Shown: in pieces, positions 26,043-35,279 of the stretch
Layout: every line of letters starts with the position of its first letter
How positions within the stretch are numbered: position 1 is the stretch's first letter
NCBI RefSeq assembly: GCF_007748195.1
Contig: NZ_CP037920.1
Coordinates: forward strand, 1,221,536 to 1,285,535
Direction of reading: 5' to 3'
Length of the DNA stretch: 64,000 bases
Source of the DNA: Gimesia aquarii
GTDB taxonomy: Bacteria > Planctomycetota > Planctomycetia > Planctomycetales > Planctomycetaceae
Translations under genes and position numbers: made by a program
The notes under the pieces: generated by a model
The model's database searches: none
What the model was told of the DNA's origin: nothing
The model's input: only the letters and a program-made list of their open reading frames with translations

Positions 26043-29000
26043 ATGATGACTCCTCAAAAAAAACATAATCAAAGTTGGTGTTCTGGCTTGAAGGAGGGAC
26101 CTACATTGGGCAAGGCATTTGGAGTACTAGCCTGTACGACGCTGGTCGCAGCGTCAATGTGGCTGGCCAATCTCGGCAACACGACCAGGAAGGTCGCTGC
26201 TGACGTTGAGAAGAATGGTCAACCGGTTTCTGGGCGTCAACAACGCTCAGCTCGTTACTATTTGAGTCTAGGGACTCAATATTACGAGAGAGGACAATTC
26301 GCTGAAGCAGTAGAAGTGCTGGAAAAAGCTTCTGTTTCTCCAGGACGATTGTCATCTGCAGAATTTCGCAAGATGAACGATTACCTTGGTCGTGCTCGTC
26401 AGCGAGCTGCAGCTCCTCATAAGAAACAGATTGTACGAGCACAGTCGCCTACGTCTGATACACGATTTTCTACCAACATTTCTAATCGAGATGGTAAGTC
26501 TCCTGAAGAGATGAAGCAGCTTGCCCGGCAATTGCTGCAGTCTGCTCGGGAAGACATAAAGCTGAATGAATTTGCCAAGGCTCGCCAAAAAGCAGGTCAG
26601 GTTGTATCCATGCGTTTGGAGTATGGTCCTTTTGATGAACGCCCTGAACAAGTTCTGGCCGATATTGCACGTGCAGAACAACGTAATCAAAAAGACTCAC
26701 CCATTCAACAGGCTGGTGGATTTTCAGGACAGACTTCACGAATTGTTCAAGTCGCAAATAACGAATCTACAAACAGCAATCCTTTTGGAAATCCCTTTGA
26801 TGGAAGTCAAACTCAAAATTTGACAGAAAAGCAACAGGCAACAGTGCTCTTGAAGCAGGCCAGACAGGCATTAAACGCAGGTCACTATGATGATGCCCGC
26901 ACACTTGCGATCCAGGCTCAGGACTATGATGTTGCTTATAAACTGTTCGATGAACGGCCTCAACACATTCTGGCTGAAATAGAACGAAAAACCGGTGCCA
27001 AAATTTTTGCAGGCCAGTCTAAACGGTCAATGCCGGTCGCTCAAACTTCACCGAACGGTTCTGACAAAGAACAGGCAGCTCAATTACTAAAGCAGTCACG
27101 TGCTGAGCTGCAAGCAGGTCGCTATGGCTCTGCTCGTGAATTAGCACTTCAAGCAAGTCAACTTGAAGTCGCCTATCGATTATTTGATGATCGACCAGAG
27201 TTAGTACTCGATGAGATCAAGCGTGCCCAGGCAGGTAGTGGTTCGTTGGCAGCAGCCAATACTGGCCGCTCTACAGTTACTGTTCCTCAAGGCTCACCTA
27301 AAGCACAGGCAACAGAACTACTGCGGCTTGCGCGACTGGATATTAAAAAACGTAACTTTGATAGTGCACGTCAGAAAGTGAGTCAGGTACAGCAAATGCA
27401 AGTCTCTTACGACTTGTTTGATGACCGGCCAGAATTGGTACTTGCCGCTATCGATCGAATTTCTGATGAAGCAGCCACTAGTTCCGGCATCAAAGGTTTG
27501 CAACAAAATCAAGACGCGGTACGTCCTCGTATCAATCGTTTGATGGAACGGGCACAGGTTGCCTTACAACAAGGAAATAAAGATGAAGCGCTAATGTTAG
27601 CCTCATCGGCTCAAAAACTCGCTCAGACGCTCAAGGTAAAATTTTCACCTGACCGTGAATCTCCAGCTGAATTCATCCAACGTGTTGGTATCAGCTCTGA
27701 GACTAGATTGAATCCGGGAACCACTCAATCTGCCAAAGGTAATTCCAACCCCGAGTATGCACGACAATTGATTGCAGCAGCTCGCGAGGATCTTGCCAAA
27801 AACAGAGTGGAAGAAGCACGACAAAAAGCGGAAGCTGCACAAAAGATTGATACTGCTTATACGCTGTTTGAAGATCGTCCGGAACAGGTTCTGGCAGACA
27901 TTCGCAAGATGGCAGGTCAACCGGGTGGGCTTTCTCGTGATCAGCTTTATGCTGCGGAGAAAGAACGCAAGAAACAGTTTTCACAAAAACTGATCGCTCA
28001 GGCTAGAACTGATATTAAAGCAGGACGTTATGAATCTGCTCGTGTTAATGCTCAGGAAGCATTGAATGTCGGGGCGGAATTCAAACCCGGCGAAGACAGT
28101 CCTCAAGCTATCCTGAGAGATCTGGAGCGTAACACCAGTACACAATCTGCTCAGGTCGCTCAAATGAAAAATAATGATTCGAGTGAAATCGCCGTGATTC
28201 ACCCAGGTGCTTCAGCTTTAGAGCTTTATAACCTGGGAATGCAGCGGTTGGCTGAAGGGAATCGTAGCAGTGCTTATCAGGCATTTCTAGCTGCTTATCA
28301 GTCTGGTGAAAAGCTCGATACTCACCGTGCACAGCAGCTTCAAGACGCTGTTCGTGAGTTGGCTCCCTCTCGTGCTGAGAATATTCGACTGGTTAAGAGT
28401 CAGACGTCAGCGGTTGACCCAACTGGCACGAAAGAACCAAGTACAATTGATCTGGTGCAACAGAAACAGGCTATTCAATTCAGTCGTCTGCGATCTGAAG
28501 TTCTCAATGCGATTTTCAAAGCAGAAAGAATGCGTGAATCTGCTCCTACGGAAGCTTTGGGAGTGATTGACGAGACGATGTCCAAAGTGGAAAGTTCCAA
28601 CCTCGATAAAAAATCGATGACGACACTCATTGGTTCTTTACAACGGACTCGTGAATCGATTGATTCTTTCCGCAAGCAAGTTGCTCCTCTGGAAGAGTTG
28701 AAAAAACGTAACCAGGAAGTGAAAGATCATTACAATAAAGAAATCAAAACCAGAATTCGTGTCGAACAAGAAGTTGCTGACTTGGTTCAGAAGTTTAATG
28801 AATTGATCGACCAGCGACGTTATGCAGAAGCTGAAGTCGTTGCCAAACAGGCCAAAGATCTTGATCCACAAAATCCTGTTACAGTAACAATGGAGTGGAA
28901 AGCACGATTCATTCGACGTGAAGAATCAAATAACGCGATGCGTGAACGCAAAGAGCAGAACGTTTGGAATCAGCTCAATGATGTAGAAGAGGCATTAGCC

Positions 29001-31091
29001 GACGCCTATACACCTGACATCAAATTTGGTCATGATGCCAAGGAATGGGCAGAACTAACCAAACGTCGCGATAAATATCATGCGAAAAATCATACCCAGA
29101 AAACCGAAAAAGAACTCCAGATTGAAGAAAGCCTGGATCGCCCTGTGAATCTTCAATTTGAAAGTGAATCTCTGGCAGAGGTGATGAACAAGATTCAGAC
29201 GTTAACCGGAATCAATATCTTCCTCGACTCTCAGGGATTAGAAGAAGAGGGTGTCACAACTGATGCTCCCGTTACCATTAACGTAAATGGGATCAAGTTG
29301 AGAAGTGCACTCAATCTGCTTCTGGAACCATTGAACCTCTCATACACAATTGACAATGAAGTTCTGAAAATTACCAGCCGAATTCGGCAGCAGGGAACAC
29401 TGAAGACAGAAACTTATCCAGTAGCAGACCTTGTGGTTCCGATTCCCAATTTTGCTTCAAATGGAAGTATGGCAAGTAACCCATACAGCCAGATGGGGGC
29501 AGTAAGTTATGGATCAGGCTTCGGAGGAAATCAAGCGGCACCTGGGAACTTCCAGGTAGCCGACCCCGTCATGGGTGGAATCCCCGGTGGCCCTAATCCT
29601 TGGAATAACAACGGATCTACCGCTCAGGTAGCCGGTGGTGGTTCAAATATTGACTTTGATTCTCTTACGGAATTGATTGTCTCCACTGTAGAACCCGATT
29701 CCTGGGAAGAAATTGGTGGTGCCGGTAGTGTGCGACCTTTTGAAACAACTTTAAGTTTGGTGATTCGTCAAACGCAAAAAGTTCATGACGAAATTGCCAA
29801 CCTGCTTGAACAGTTAAGAAGATTACAAGATCTGCAAGTCACGATTGAAGTTCGATTCGTTACCGTCTCCGATCGATTCTTCGAGCGTATTGGTGTCGAT
29901 TTTGACTTTAATGTCCAGGATACTGTCGGAGGTCCTACCATTGATGACAACGGAAACGCTGTCCCCGCCTTCGGTCAAGTAGATCTTTTAGGAAATGCAA
30001 ACCAGGGCGGACAGAATCAACAAGGTGGCCAACAAGCACAACAAGGTCAAACGACGACGGGCCAGACGGGCGGACCGGGAGTTGCTCCCTTTAGTAATCC
30101 GCCCACACGAACGCTGCTCAACTTTGATACCTGGCCTAAAAAAGGTACAATTGCCGGGTTGAGTTCACCAGAATCATTTACACCAGACCTGGACGTTCAA
30201 TTCCGACAGGGATCATTTGAAATCGGTGTGCCGGAATTTGGTAGCTTCAATGCGAACGCAGGTGTGAATGTTGGTTTGGCAATTCTGAGTGACATCGAAG
30301 CCTTCTTCTTCATCAATGCCGCTCAGGCAGATGAACGGTCAAACCTGTTGTTTGCTCCCAAAGTGACACTGTTTAATGGTCAGGTTGCCTTTGTGACTAG
30401 TAACGTATCACGTCCGTTTGTGATCAGTCTGGTTCCAACCGTAGGTGACTTTGCTGTCGGATTCACACCTATAATTGCAAACATTCCTGAAGGGGTTTCT
30501 CTGACAGTCTCAGCTGTGATCTCAGCAGATAGGCGATATGTACGACTTTCTGTTAATCCGAACTTTACCAATGTTACAGACGTCTTCACCTTCTCCTTCC
30601 AGGGAGGCACAGGCGGCATTGGTCAGCAAGGTCAACAAGGTCAGCAAGGACAACAAGGTGGCCAGCTTGGTCAACAAGGTGGCGGTAACTTTGGTAATGG
30701 TGTCGGTGCAGGTCTTGGTGGTATTGGTGGTGTCGGAGGCCAAGGTGGCCAGCAAGGCCAGCAAGGCCAGCAAGGTCAGCAGGGACAACAAGGTCAGCAA
30801 GGCCAAGGTGGTGGCTTAGGTACAACCACAATTCAGCAGCCCGTTGTTGAACAGGTTACTGTAACTACAACTGTTAGTGTGCCCGATGGTGGTACTGTGC
30901 TTCTCGGTGGTGTGAAACGACTCCGTGAAGGTCGCAGCATGGCGGGTGTACCAATTCTGAACAAGCTTCCTTACATCAGTCGTCTGTTTAAGAACACAGG
31001 TGTCGGACGTGAAACGGAAAGTTTGATGATGATGGTCACCCCCAGAATCATCATTCAGGAAGAAGAGGAGGAAGCACTCCTCGGATACTAA
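26043..31091 (+). CDS. Giant secretin with N-terminal repeat modules
   Basis: The 1682-residue protein is of the type II/III secretion outer-membrane pore family, about 2.5 times the usual GspD length. A membrane or signal segment (GVLACTTLVAASMWLANLG) comes first, then a TPR-like stretch, seven degenerate modules of about 55 residues, and a coiled coil. Next come a secretin N0/STN-like domain (LQFESESLAEVMNKIQTLTG) and an N1-like domain, and finally the secretin beta-domain ending VPDGGTVLLGGVKRLREGRS with GVPILNKLPYISRLFKNTG. Gln/Gly-rich insertions interrupt the last part. It probably forms an outer-membrane channel; no GspC/E/F genes are nearby. The ATG at 26043 follows GGAAG. Confidence 0.88.
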   Translation: MMTPQKKHNQSWCSGLKEGPTLGKAFGVLACTTLVAASMWLANLGNTTRKVAADVEKNGQPVSGRQQRSARYYLSLGTQYYERGQFAEAVEVLEKASVSPGRLSSAEFRKMNDYLGRARQRAAAPHKKQIVRAQSPTSDTRFSTNISNRDGKSPEEMKQLARQLLQSAREDIKLNEFAKARQKAGQVVSMRLEYGPFDERPEQVLADIARAEQRNQKDSPIQQAGGFSGQTSRIVQVANNESTNSNPFGNPFDGSQTQNLTEKQQATVLLKQARQALNAGHYDDARTLAIQAQDYDVAYKLFDERPQHILAEIERKTGAKIFAGQSKRSMPVAQTSPNGSDKEQAAQLLKQSRAELQAGRYGSARELALQASQLEVAYRLFDDRPELVLDEIKRAQAGSGSLAAANTGRSTVTVPQGSPKAQATELLRLARLDIKKRNFDSARQKVSQVQQMQVSYDLFDDRPELVLAAIDRISDEAATSSGIKGLQQNQDAVRPRINRLMERAQVALQQGNKDEALMLASSAQKLAQTLKVKFSPDRESPAEFIQRVGISSETRLNPGTTQSAKGNSNPEYARQLIAAAREDLAKNRVEEARQKAEAAQKIDTAYTLFEDRPEQVLADIRKMAGQPGGLSRDQLYAAEKERKKQFSQKLIAQARTDIKAGRYESARVNAQEALNVGAEFKPGEDSPQAILRDLERNTSTQSAQVAQMKNNDSSEIAVIHPGASALELYNLGMQRLAEGNRSSAYQAFLAAYQSGEKLDTHRAQQLQDAVRELAPSRAENIRLVKSQTSAVDPTGTKEPSTIDLVQQKQAIQFSRLRSEVLNAIFKAERMRESAPTEALGVIDETMSKVESSNLDKKSMTTLIGSLQRTRESIDSFRKQVAPLEELKKRNQEVKDHYNKEIKTRIRVEQEVADLVQKFNELIDQRRYAEAEVVAKQAKDLDPQNPVTVTMEWKARFIRREESNNAMRERKEQNVWNQLNDVEEALADAYTPDIKFGHDAKEWAELTKRRDKYHAKNHTQKTEKELQIEESLDRPVNLQFESESLAEVMNKIQTLTGINIFLDSQGLEEEGVTTDAPVTINVNGIKLRSALNLLLEPLNLSYTIDNEVLKITSRIRQQGTLKTETYPVADLVVPIPNFASNGSMASNPYSQMGAVSYGSGFGGNQAAPGNFQVADPVMGGIPGGPNPWNNNGSTAQVAGGGSNIDFDSLTELIVSTVEPDSWEEIGGAGSVRPFETTLSLVIRQTQKVHDEIANLLEQLRRLQDLQVTIEVRFVTVSDRFFERIGVDFDFNVQDTVGGPTIDDNGNAVPAFGQVDLLGNANQGGQNQQGGQQAQQGQTTTGQTGGPGVAPFSNPPTRTLLNFDTWPKKGTIAGLSSPESFTPDLDVQFRQGSFEIGVPEFGSFNANAGVNVGLAILSDIEAFFFINAAQADERSNLLFAPKVTLFNGQVAFVTSNVSRPFVISLVPTVGDFAVGFTPIIANIPEGVSLTVSAVISADRRYVRLSVNPNFTNVTDVFTFSFQGGTGGIGQQGQQGQQGQQGGQLGQQGGGNFGNGVGAGLGGIGGVGGQGGQQGQQGQQGQQGQQGQQGQGGGLGTTTIQQPVVEQVTVTTTVSVPDGGTVLLGGVKRLREGRSMAGVPILNKLPYISRLFKNTGVGRETESLMMMVTPRIIIQEEEEEALLGY
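26497..28140 (+). repeat. Seven tandem modules inside the secretin
   Basis: Modules start near 26497, 26821, 27061, 27297, 27516, 27748 and 27966. Each has the pattern LL..AR.(D/A)(I/L)..G.Y..AR..A.......Y.LF(D/E)(D/E)RPE.VL..I. Module 5 is the most diverged. An eighth, weaker helix pair follows near 28210. Spacing is about 220-320 bp. They look like paired helices of TPR type, probably a periplasmic arm or peptidoglycan-spanning region. Confidence 0.8.
30003..30075 (+). repeat. First Gln/Gly-rich tract in the secretin
   Basis: A short low-complexity tract (QGGQNQQGGQQAQQGQ then TTGQTGG) interrupts the secretin domain after the LGNAN segment. It is built on CAA/CAG and GGN codons. Confidence 0.8.
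30614..30822 (+). repeat. Second Gln/Gly-rich minisatellite tract
   Basis: About 70 residues of GQQ units with a central Gly/Val-rich part, encoded by near-repeats of a 9-bp CAAGGTCAG-type unit. It sits just before the conserved C-terminal secretin signature, so it probably forms an exposed or lumenal loop. Slipped-strand length variation between strains is likely. Confidence 0.85.
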
Positions 31092-31097
31092 ATAATA

Positions 31098-31227
31098 AGA
31101 ATCATCTCAATTTTGAGATGATTCTATAAAATTGCAGATCGCGGGATCTGCAGAGGGGCTGATCGTCAGCAGCCCCGGGCTCTGGCCGTCGCGAATTCTC
31201 CCCCCCTTGATTCGCGGCGGCTTTTTT
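31098..31227 (+). terminator. Cluster of four hairpins, the last a terminator
   Basis: Four hairpins follow the secretin stop: 31098-31125 (perfect 13 bp), 31133-31152 (8 bp, TGCAGATC/GATCTGCA), 31155-31176 (7 bp, GGGGCTG/CAGCCCC) and 31185-31221 (12 bp, one G-T pair). Only the fourth is followed by six Ts and forms a standard intrinsic terminator. Confidence 0.85.
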
Positions 31228-31367
31228 ATGCTTTGAAGCCAATACCTCAATTCATCTTGCTTCCTGTTTCGGGAAATCCAAATCTCTATTGTTACGACTA
31301 CCTGAAATCAACTAGACTTCAGTCAGTGTCGATTACATTCCAGTTCGATGTTTAACAATAGGAATTA

Positions 31368-32003
31368 ATGGTGTTTTCAAAAACGGCTTTTATGATTACG
31401 GCTAGTGCTTTAGTTTCTACCATGCTCATGAGCTTTCAAACAGAAGTATATGCGAAGGCTCCTGAAACATACCGTGTAAAAATGGAAACGACCAAAGGTA
31501 CTTTCTACATTGATGTCACGCGTAGTTGGTGTCCTATTGGAGCTGATCAATTTTATAATCTGGTGAATTCCGGATTCTATAATGATTGTGCATTTTTTAG
31601 AGTGATCGAGGGCTTCATGGCGCAAGTGGGTATCAATGGTAATCCGGAAGTTCAAAAAAAATGGCGTGATCAGACAATTCAAGATGATCCCGTTTCAAAG
31701 TCCAACCTTCGAGGTTATGTTTCCTTTGCTAAAACAGGAGCGCCCCATTCAAGAACAACTCAAATTTTCATCAACTTCGGGGACAACCGCCGACTGGATA
31801 AATATGGTTTTGCTCCCTTCGGTTATATCTCAGCTCAAGGAATGAAAGTTGTCGATGCTTTATACTCGGGTTATGGTGAAGGAGCACCTGCCGGGCGCGG
31901 CCCCTCACAGGGACGGATCCATGAAGAAGGTAATCCATATCTAAAACGGGATTTTCCCCGTCTTGATTACATTACCAAAGCGACGATTGTGAAAAATAAA
32001 TAG
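31368..32003 (+). CDS. Secreted cyclophilin-type peptidyl-prolyl isomerase
   Basis: The 211-residue protein has a signal peptide (FMITASALVSTMLMSFQTEVYA) and a cyclophilin core: FFRVIEGFMAQVG with the catalytic Arg, SRTTQIFINFGDN (variant of the usual GSQFFI) and GFAPFGYI. It catalyses cis-trans isomerisation of proline bonds in the cell envelope. The substitution pattern is that of the divergent bacterial cyclophilins. AGGA precedes the ATG. Its stop codon lies within a hairpin shared with the convergent GNAT gene. Confidence 0.9.
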   Translation: MVFSKTAFMITASALVSTMLMSFQTEVYAKAPETYRVKMETTKGTFYIDVTRSWCPIGADQFYNLVNSGFYNDCAFFRVIEGFMAQVGINGNPEVQKKWRDQTIQDDPVSKSNLRGYVSFAKTGAPHSRTTQIFINFGDNRRLDKYGFAPFGYISAQGMKVVDALYSGYGEGAPAGRGPSQGRIHEEGNPYLKRDFPRLDYITKATIVKNK

Positions 32004-32025
32004 CAACATTGAGTTGCTATTTCTC
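31997..32025. terminator. Hairpin spanning the cyclophilin stop, convergent genes
   Basis: AATAGCAAC and GTTGCTATT form a 9-bp stem over ATTGA, followed by T-rich sequence. The stem contains the cyclophilin stop TAG (32001-32003) on one arm and overlaps the GNAT stop (32017-32019) on the other. Confidence 0.7.
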
Positions 32026-32436
32026 TATATGAGGCTGAATAAAGAGTGCCTTCTTTTCACCTGGCAGTGTGAAGTCAAATCCGCAGCTTTGAAAAAATAG
32101 ATCGGAAGAAGTGACCACCATGACTTCCAAAATACTTCTTTGACGCGCTCGCTCAACACAAGCAGCAACCAGCTTTTTGCCGATACCACTTCCCTGTCGA
32201 TGTTCAGCAACAACGAGGCTCCGAATTTCAGCCATTTTTCGAGAGTAGATTTCCAGCGAGGCAAATCCGATGATTTCCTCATCTTCTACAGCTACGAAGC
32301 CCGTTTGCACCAATTCCTCTAATTCATCTGAGGTACGGGGTAGAATTTTCTCCTGTTCCACAAAAGGGATAATAAATTCGGCAAGGTTCTTAATATCTTC
32401 CTGTTTCGTAGTACGTATGTGAATATGATCTGTCAT
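32017..32436 (-). CDS. GNAT-family N-acetyltransferase
   Basis: The 139-residue protein is a single GNAT domain. SLVVAEHRQGSGIGKKLV is the acetyl-CoA-binding motif A, and a conserved SCGFDF segment lies near the C terminus. The overall layout (IRTTKQEDIKNLAEFIIPF and FVAVEDEEIIGFASLEIY) resembles the acetyltransferase domain of N-acetylglutamate synthase (short ArgA type), so a role in arginine synthesis is possible, but small-molecule or protein acetylation cannot be excluded. It converges on the cyclophilin gene. Confidence 0.85.
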   Translation of the reverse strand: MTDHIHIRTTKQEDIKNLAEFIIPFVEQEKILPRTSDELEELVQTGFVAVEDEEIIGFASLEIYSRKMAEIRSLVVAEHRQGSGIGKKLVAACVERARQRSILEVMVVTSSDLFFQSCGFDFTLPGEKKALFIQPHIEK

Positions 32437-32615
32437 TTCGGAAGTTCTTTATCTAAGACGTAAATACTTGAACTGCATGACCATTTTTCAAATCTGCCAA
32501 ATTAAACCTTAAATCATGGATTCCAGAGAACTTCTGAATGATATCGCTCTATAAAGATATTATCGGCCTGAGTCATTCACTCTTTTTCTGAAGTCATAAA
32601 AAGGAGGACATCTTG

Positions 32616-32687
32616 ATGATGCAAGCTGAAGATCGATTAGTTATGGTATCCGTCAGGCCCATTCCTGTGAATAGGACCGCAGTATAG
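32616..32687 (+). CDS. Possible 23-residue peptide with strong ribosome site
   Basis: AAAGGAGG lies 8 bp before a double ATG (32616, 32619) that opens a 23-codon frame encoding MMQAEDRLVMVSVRPIPVN plus RTAV. It lies 30 bp upstream of the FKBP gene, so it may be a leader peptide or a short gene. Only the ribosome site and the frame support it. Confidence 0.3.
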   Translation: MMQAEDRLVMVSVRPIPVNRTAV

Positions 32688-32717
32688 TTAATTGCCCATG
32701 CATAAGGTAATATTCTA

Positions 32718-33230
32718 ATGAAAAAATCTCAGTTTTTAATTCTATGCGGTGTGGTTTGCCTCACTTTTTCTGGTTGTGGTGGCTATTTAAAGCCAGACGC
32801 GCAAACAGATACGATTGTAGCGGATCCCCAAACCACTTCCTCTGAATCCAGTCAAAAAGAAATGGATAGTAATATGAATGACGAAAGTGAACCTGGATAC
32901 TCAACAACTCCCTCTGGATTGAAATATCGTATTGTTAGAGAGGGCAACGATAAAAAACCCGGACCTCAGGATACTGTGACTGTTCATTATCGTGGCACTC
33001 GCGAAGATGGATTCGAATTTGACAGCTCTTATAAACGAGGAGAAACGATTTCGTTTCCTTTAGGAGGTGTTATTAAAGGTTGGACGGAAGGGCTGCAACT
33101 TATTGGTGAAGGTGGTGAAATCGAATTAATCATCCCACCAGATCTGGGATATGGGGCTGCTGGTGCTGGTCCTGATATTCCAGGAGGCGCGACGCTGCAC
33201 TTTAAAGTAGAACTGTTTAAAGTCAATTAG
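32718..33230 (+). CDS. FKBP-type peptidyl-prolyl isomerase lipoprotein
   Basis: The 170-residue protein has a lipoprotein signal ending LTFSGC, a Ser/Asp-rich linker, and an FKBP domain (GPQDTVTVHYRGTREDGFEF, FPLGGVIKGWTEGLQLIGEG, IPPDLGYGAAGAG, IPGGATLHFKVEL) with the aromatic pocket residues in place. It acts on folding proteins in the periplasm, anchored by lipid. The pyrophosphatase gene starts 64 bp later on the same strand. Confidence 0.93.
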   Translation: MKKSQFLILCGVVCLTFSGCGGYLKPDAQTDTIVADPQTTSSESSQKEMDSNMNDESEPGYSTTPSGLKYRIVREGNDKKPGPQDTVTVHYRGTREDGFEFDSSYKRGETISFPLGGVIKGWTEGLQLIGEGGEIELIIPPDLGYGAAGAGPDIPGGATLHFKVELFKVN

Positions 33231-33294
33231 CTGACATCGCTCAAATTCAGTCAGTTATTCTATTTAATTTAGCTAAAAAAATCAGGAGAGTATA

Positions 33295-33837
33295 GTGACT
33301 CACTGCTGGCACGATGTGACTCCCGGGCAAAACCTGCCTCGCGATTTCACTGCCGTGATTGAAATCCCTACTTTTTCCAAAGTGAAGTATGAATTAGACA
33401 AAACGACTGGTCTTCTAAGACTGGATCGTATGCTTTATTCGGCAGTTCACTATCCCGCCAACTATGGATTTATTCCACAGACTCTGGCTGAAGACGATGA
33501 CCCGCTGGATGTGTTGGTTCTTTGTCAGGAGCCCGTCGATCCTTTGACTATCCTTGATGCACGTGCCATTGGTGTGATGACTATGATCGATAGCGGCAAA
33601 CCTGACCATAAAATTCTGGCTGTTGCCGTGAATGATCCAGAATATAATCCGTTTACGGAAGCATCAGAATTACCACCCCATCGATTGGCGATGCTGAGAC
33701 GCTTCTTTCAGGATTATAAAATGCTGGAAGGGAAAAGCGTAGAAGTCGAAGAGTTTCAAGCTGCTGCCGCTGCGTTTCCCATCATCGAAGATTCGCTGCA
33801 AAGATATAGCAGTCAACGCCGTCGTGGTTTTTTATAA
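33295..33837 (+). CDS. ppa: Inorganic pyrophosphatase (family I)
   Basis: The 180-residue enzyme hydrolyses pyrophosphate to phosphate. It has the family I motifs: EIPTFSKVKYELDKTTG (substrate-binding Lys), AVHYPANYGFIPQTL, and the DDDPLDVLVL signature with the three metal-binding Asps. The start is GTG at 33295, preceded by AGGAGAG. The FKBP gene is immediately upstream. A strong terminator follows. Confidence 0.96.
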   Translation: MTHCWHDVTPGQNLPRDFTAVIEIPTFSKVKYELDKTTGLLRLDRMLYSAVHYPANYGFIPQTLAEDDDPLDVLVLCQEPVDPLTILDARAIGVMTMIDSGKPDHKILAVAVNDPEYNPFTEASELPPHRLAMLRRFFQDYKMLEGKSVEVEEFQAAAAAFPIIEDSLQRYSSQRRRGFL

Positions 33838-33864
33838 GACTTCGAGTTGATTAATAGAGATAAC

Positions 33865-33906
33865 AAAAAAGCAGCGATTTCAAAAATTTGATATCGCTGC
33901 TTTTTT
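33865..33906. terminator. Bidirectional terminator after ppa
   Basis: AAAAAAGCAGCGAT and ATCGCTGCTTTTTT form a 14-bp stem over a 14-nt loop between convergent genes, with T runs in both directions. Confidence 0.9.
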
Positions 33907-33933
33907 ATCAATATTTGGTTCTGCGACTCAAGT

Positions 33934-35127
33934 CTAAATCGGGTTGTCAACTCGTACGTGAGCTGTAGGAATTCGAATTCTTTGAAGGGTGGCTCGAATC
34001 TTTTCCTGGATGGCGGGTGAGAGTTGTTTTAATTCGTGTGTGAAAACTTGATTACCCAGGATTTGATTTACGTTTAATGAGGGACGATTCCCAATATGGT
34101 GATCCAATTCCACCATCCGCACAGACTTTTCTTTCGTGGAACGACTCAAAAAGACGCGAATGAAACGATTGTTACCCTGCATATGTGGCTTAATTTGCAA
34201 GCGGAAGCTGGCTTTTCCTCGCAACGCCATTTTTAACTCTTTCAACCGTTCATTGATCATCATCTGCACGTGATCTGGCATGTCAATCATCTGCTCACTG
34301 ATCTCGTTCAGGTTTCCTTTGAAATGGTGCGTTTGCAGTGTGTCACTCTCATCCTGATAACTGACTTCAACAGAATATCCATCCTTAACACTACCCACGA
34401 ATAAAAGACTAAGATTGTGAGTCTTAGAGACCGGAATATGACTGAGCCCTAAAGGCATCTTACGTCCTCCCAAAGGATCTGACTCAGTCGAACGGGAAGC
34501 AATTGGGCCATCCTGAGGTGGGTGTGTATTTTTTGTTTTTGGTGGTTCCTGATTTTGACCAACGGGCCTGACTGAGAACTGATAATGTCGATAGAGTTTT
34601 TCTATTAATGTCACTTCGATGGTCTGATGCTTTGAGGCGCGAATCACACCCAATTTGACTTTGCTGTCTTTGTCGGCTTCCATGACAAATTTACGCAGCA
34701 CATCAGAAGAAGTGATGGCCTTGCCATTAAAGGTAGTCAAGACATCGAACATTTTGATGCCGGATTGCTGAGCTGGAGAATCAGGGAGAACAAGCTTTAC
34801 ACCTACGCCCTGGCCAGCCTGCACCATTTCATTTAATTGTGCGGCTAAGGCTGCAGGTACAGGTTCGGTCACAATTCCCACGAAATTTCGCATTTCGGTT
34901 TCGCCAGTCGGGCGACTCGTCACGCGAAACGTCGTCTGCTTTTTAGTCGTTCCGGAATTCGTGTTTTTTGCAGGAGCTCTCTTTGGTTGAGTTGAATTCT
35001 TCGACTTTGATTTCGTTTGGCCGGGCTTCTTTGCCTGTAAAGGATGTTCATCGGCAAAAGTAAGTTGAACCGTCAACAGAGAAAAAATGACTCCGCTTAA
35101 AAAGAACCATCGTTGCTGTTTCTTCAT
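33934..35127 (-). CDS. Secreted PDZ-domain protein
   Basis: The 397-residue protein has a signal peptide (FFLSGVIFSLLTVQLTFA), a Lys/Thr-rich linker, and one PDZ domain (GVGVKLVLPDSPAQQSGIKM, FDVLTTFNGKAITSSDVL). A long C-terminal region of no recognised family follows. There is no protease catalytic domain, so it is not a complete HtrA; it may bind peptides or regulate a protease. The ATG at 35127 has AAGG upstream; the frame is open to 35151. It lies downstream of the ECF sigma/membrane-partner pair. Confidence 0.75.
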   Translation of the reverse strand: MKKQQRWFFLSGVIFSLLTVQLTFADEHPLQAKKPGQTKSKSKNSTQPKRAPAKNTNSGTTKKQTTFRVTSRPTGETEMRNFVGIVTEPVPAALAAQLNEMVQAGQGVGVKLVLPDSPAQQSGIKMFDVLTTFNGKAITSSDVLRKFVMEADKDSKVKLGVIRASKHQTIEVTLIEKLYRHYQFSVRPVGQNQEPPKTKNTHPPQDGPIASRSTESDPLGGRKMPLGLSHIPVSKTHNLSLLFVGSVKDGYSVEVSYQDESDTLQTHHFKGNLNEISEQMIDMPDHVQMMINERLKELKMALRGKASFRLQIKPHMQGNNRFIRVFLSRSTKEKSVRMVELDHHIGNRPSLNVNQILGNQVFTHELKQLSPAIQEKIRATLQRIRIPTAHVRVDNPI

Positions 35128-35279
35128 TGTACTGCCTTGGAAATGATTCAAAAAAGGCGTTACTTCCTCCCGCGATCACAATTCGATCAGGAATTGGAAA
35201 CTCCCTTTTTGTGGCCCGTATTATAAATTCCTACTTATCCGCTAATCACAAACTTATCTTGTCTCAAAGTGAATCGACT

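Noticed and set aside
30614-30822. CRISPR-like short repeats
   Set aside because: The units lie in frame within the secretin gene, encode Gln/Gly, and have no spacers.
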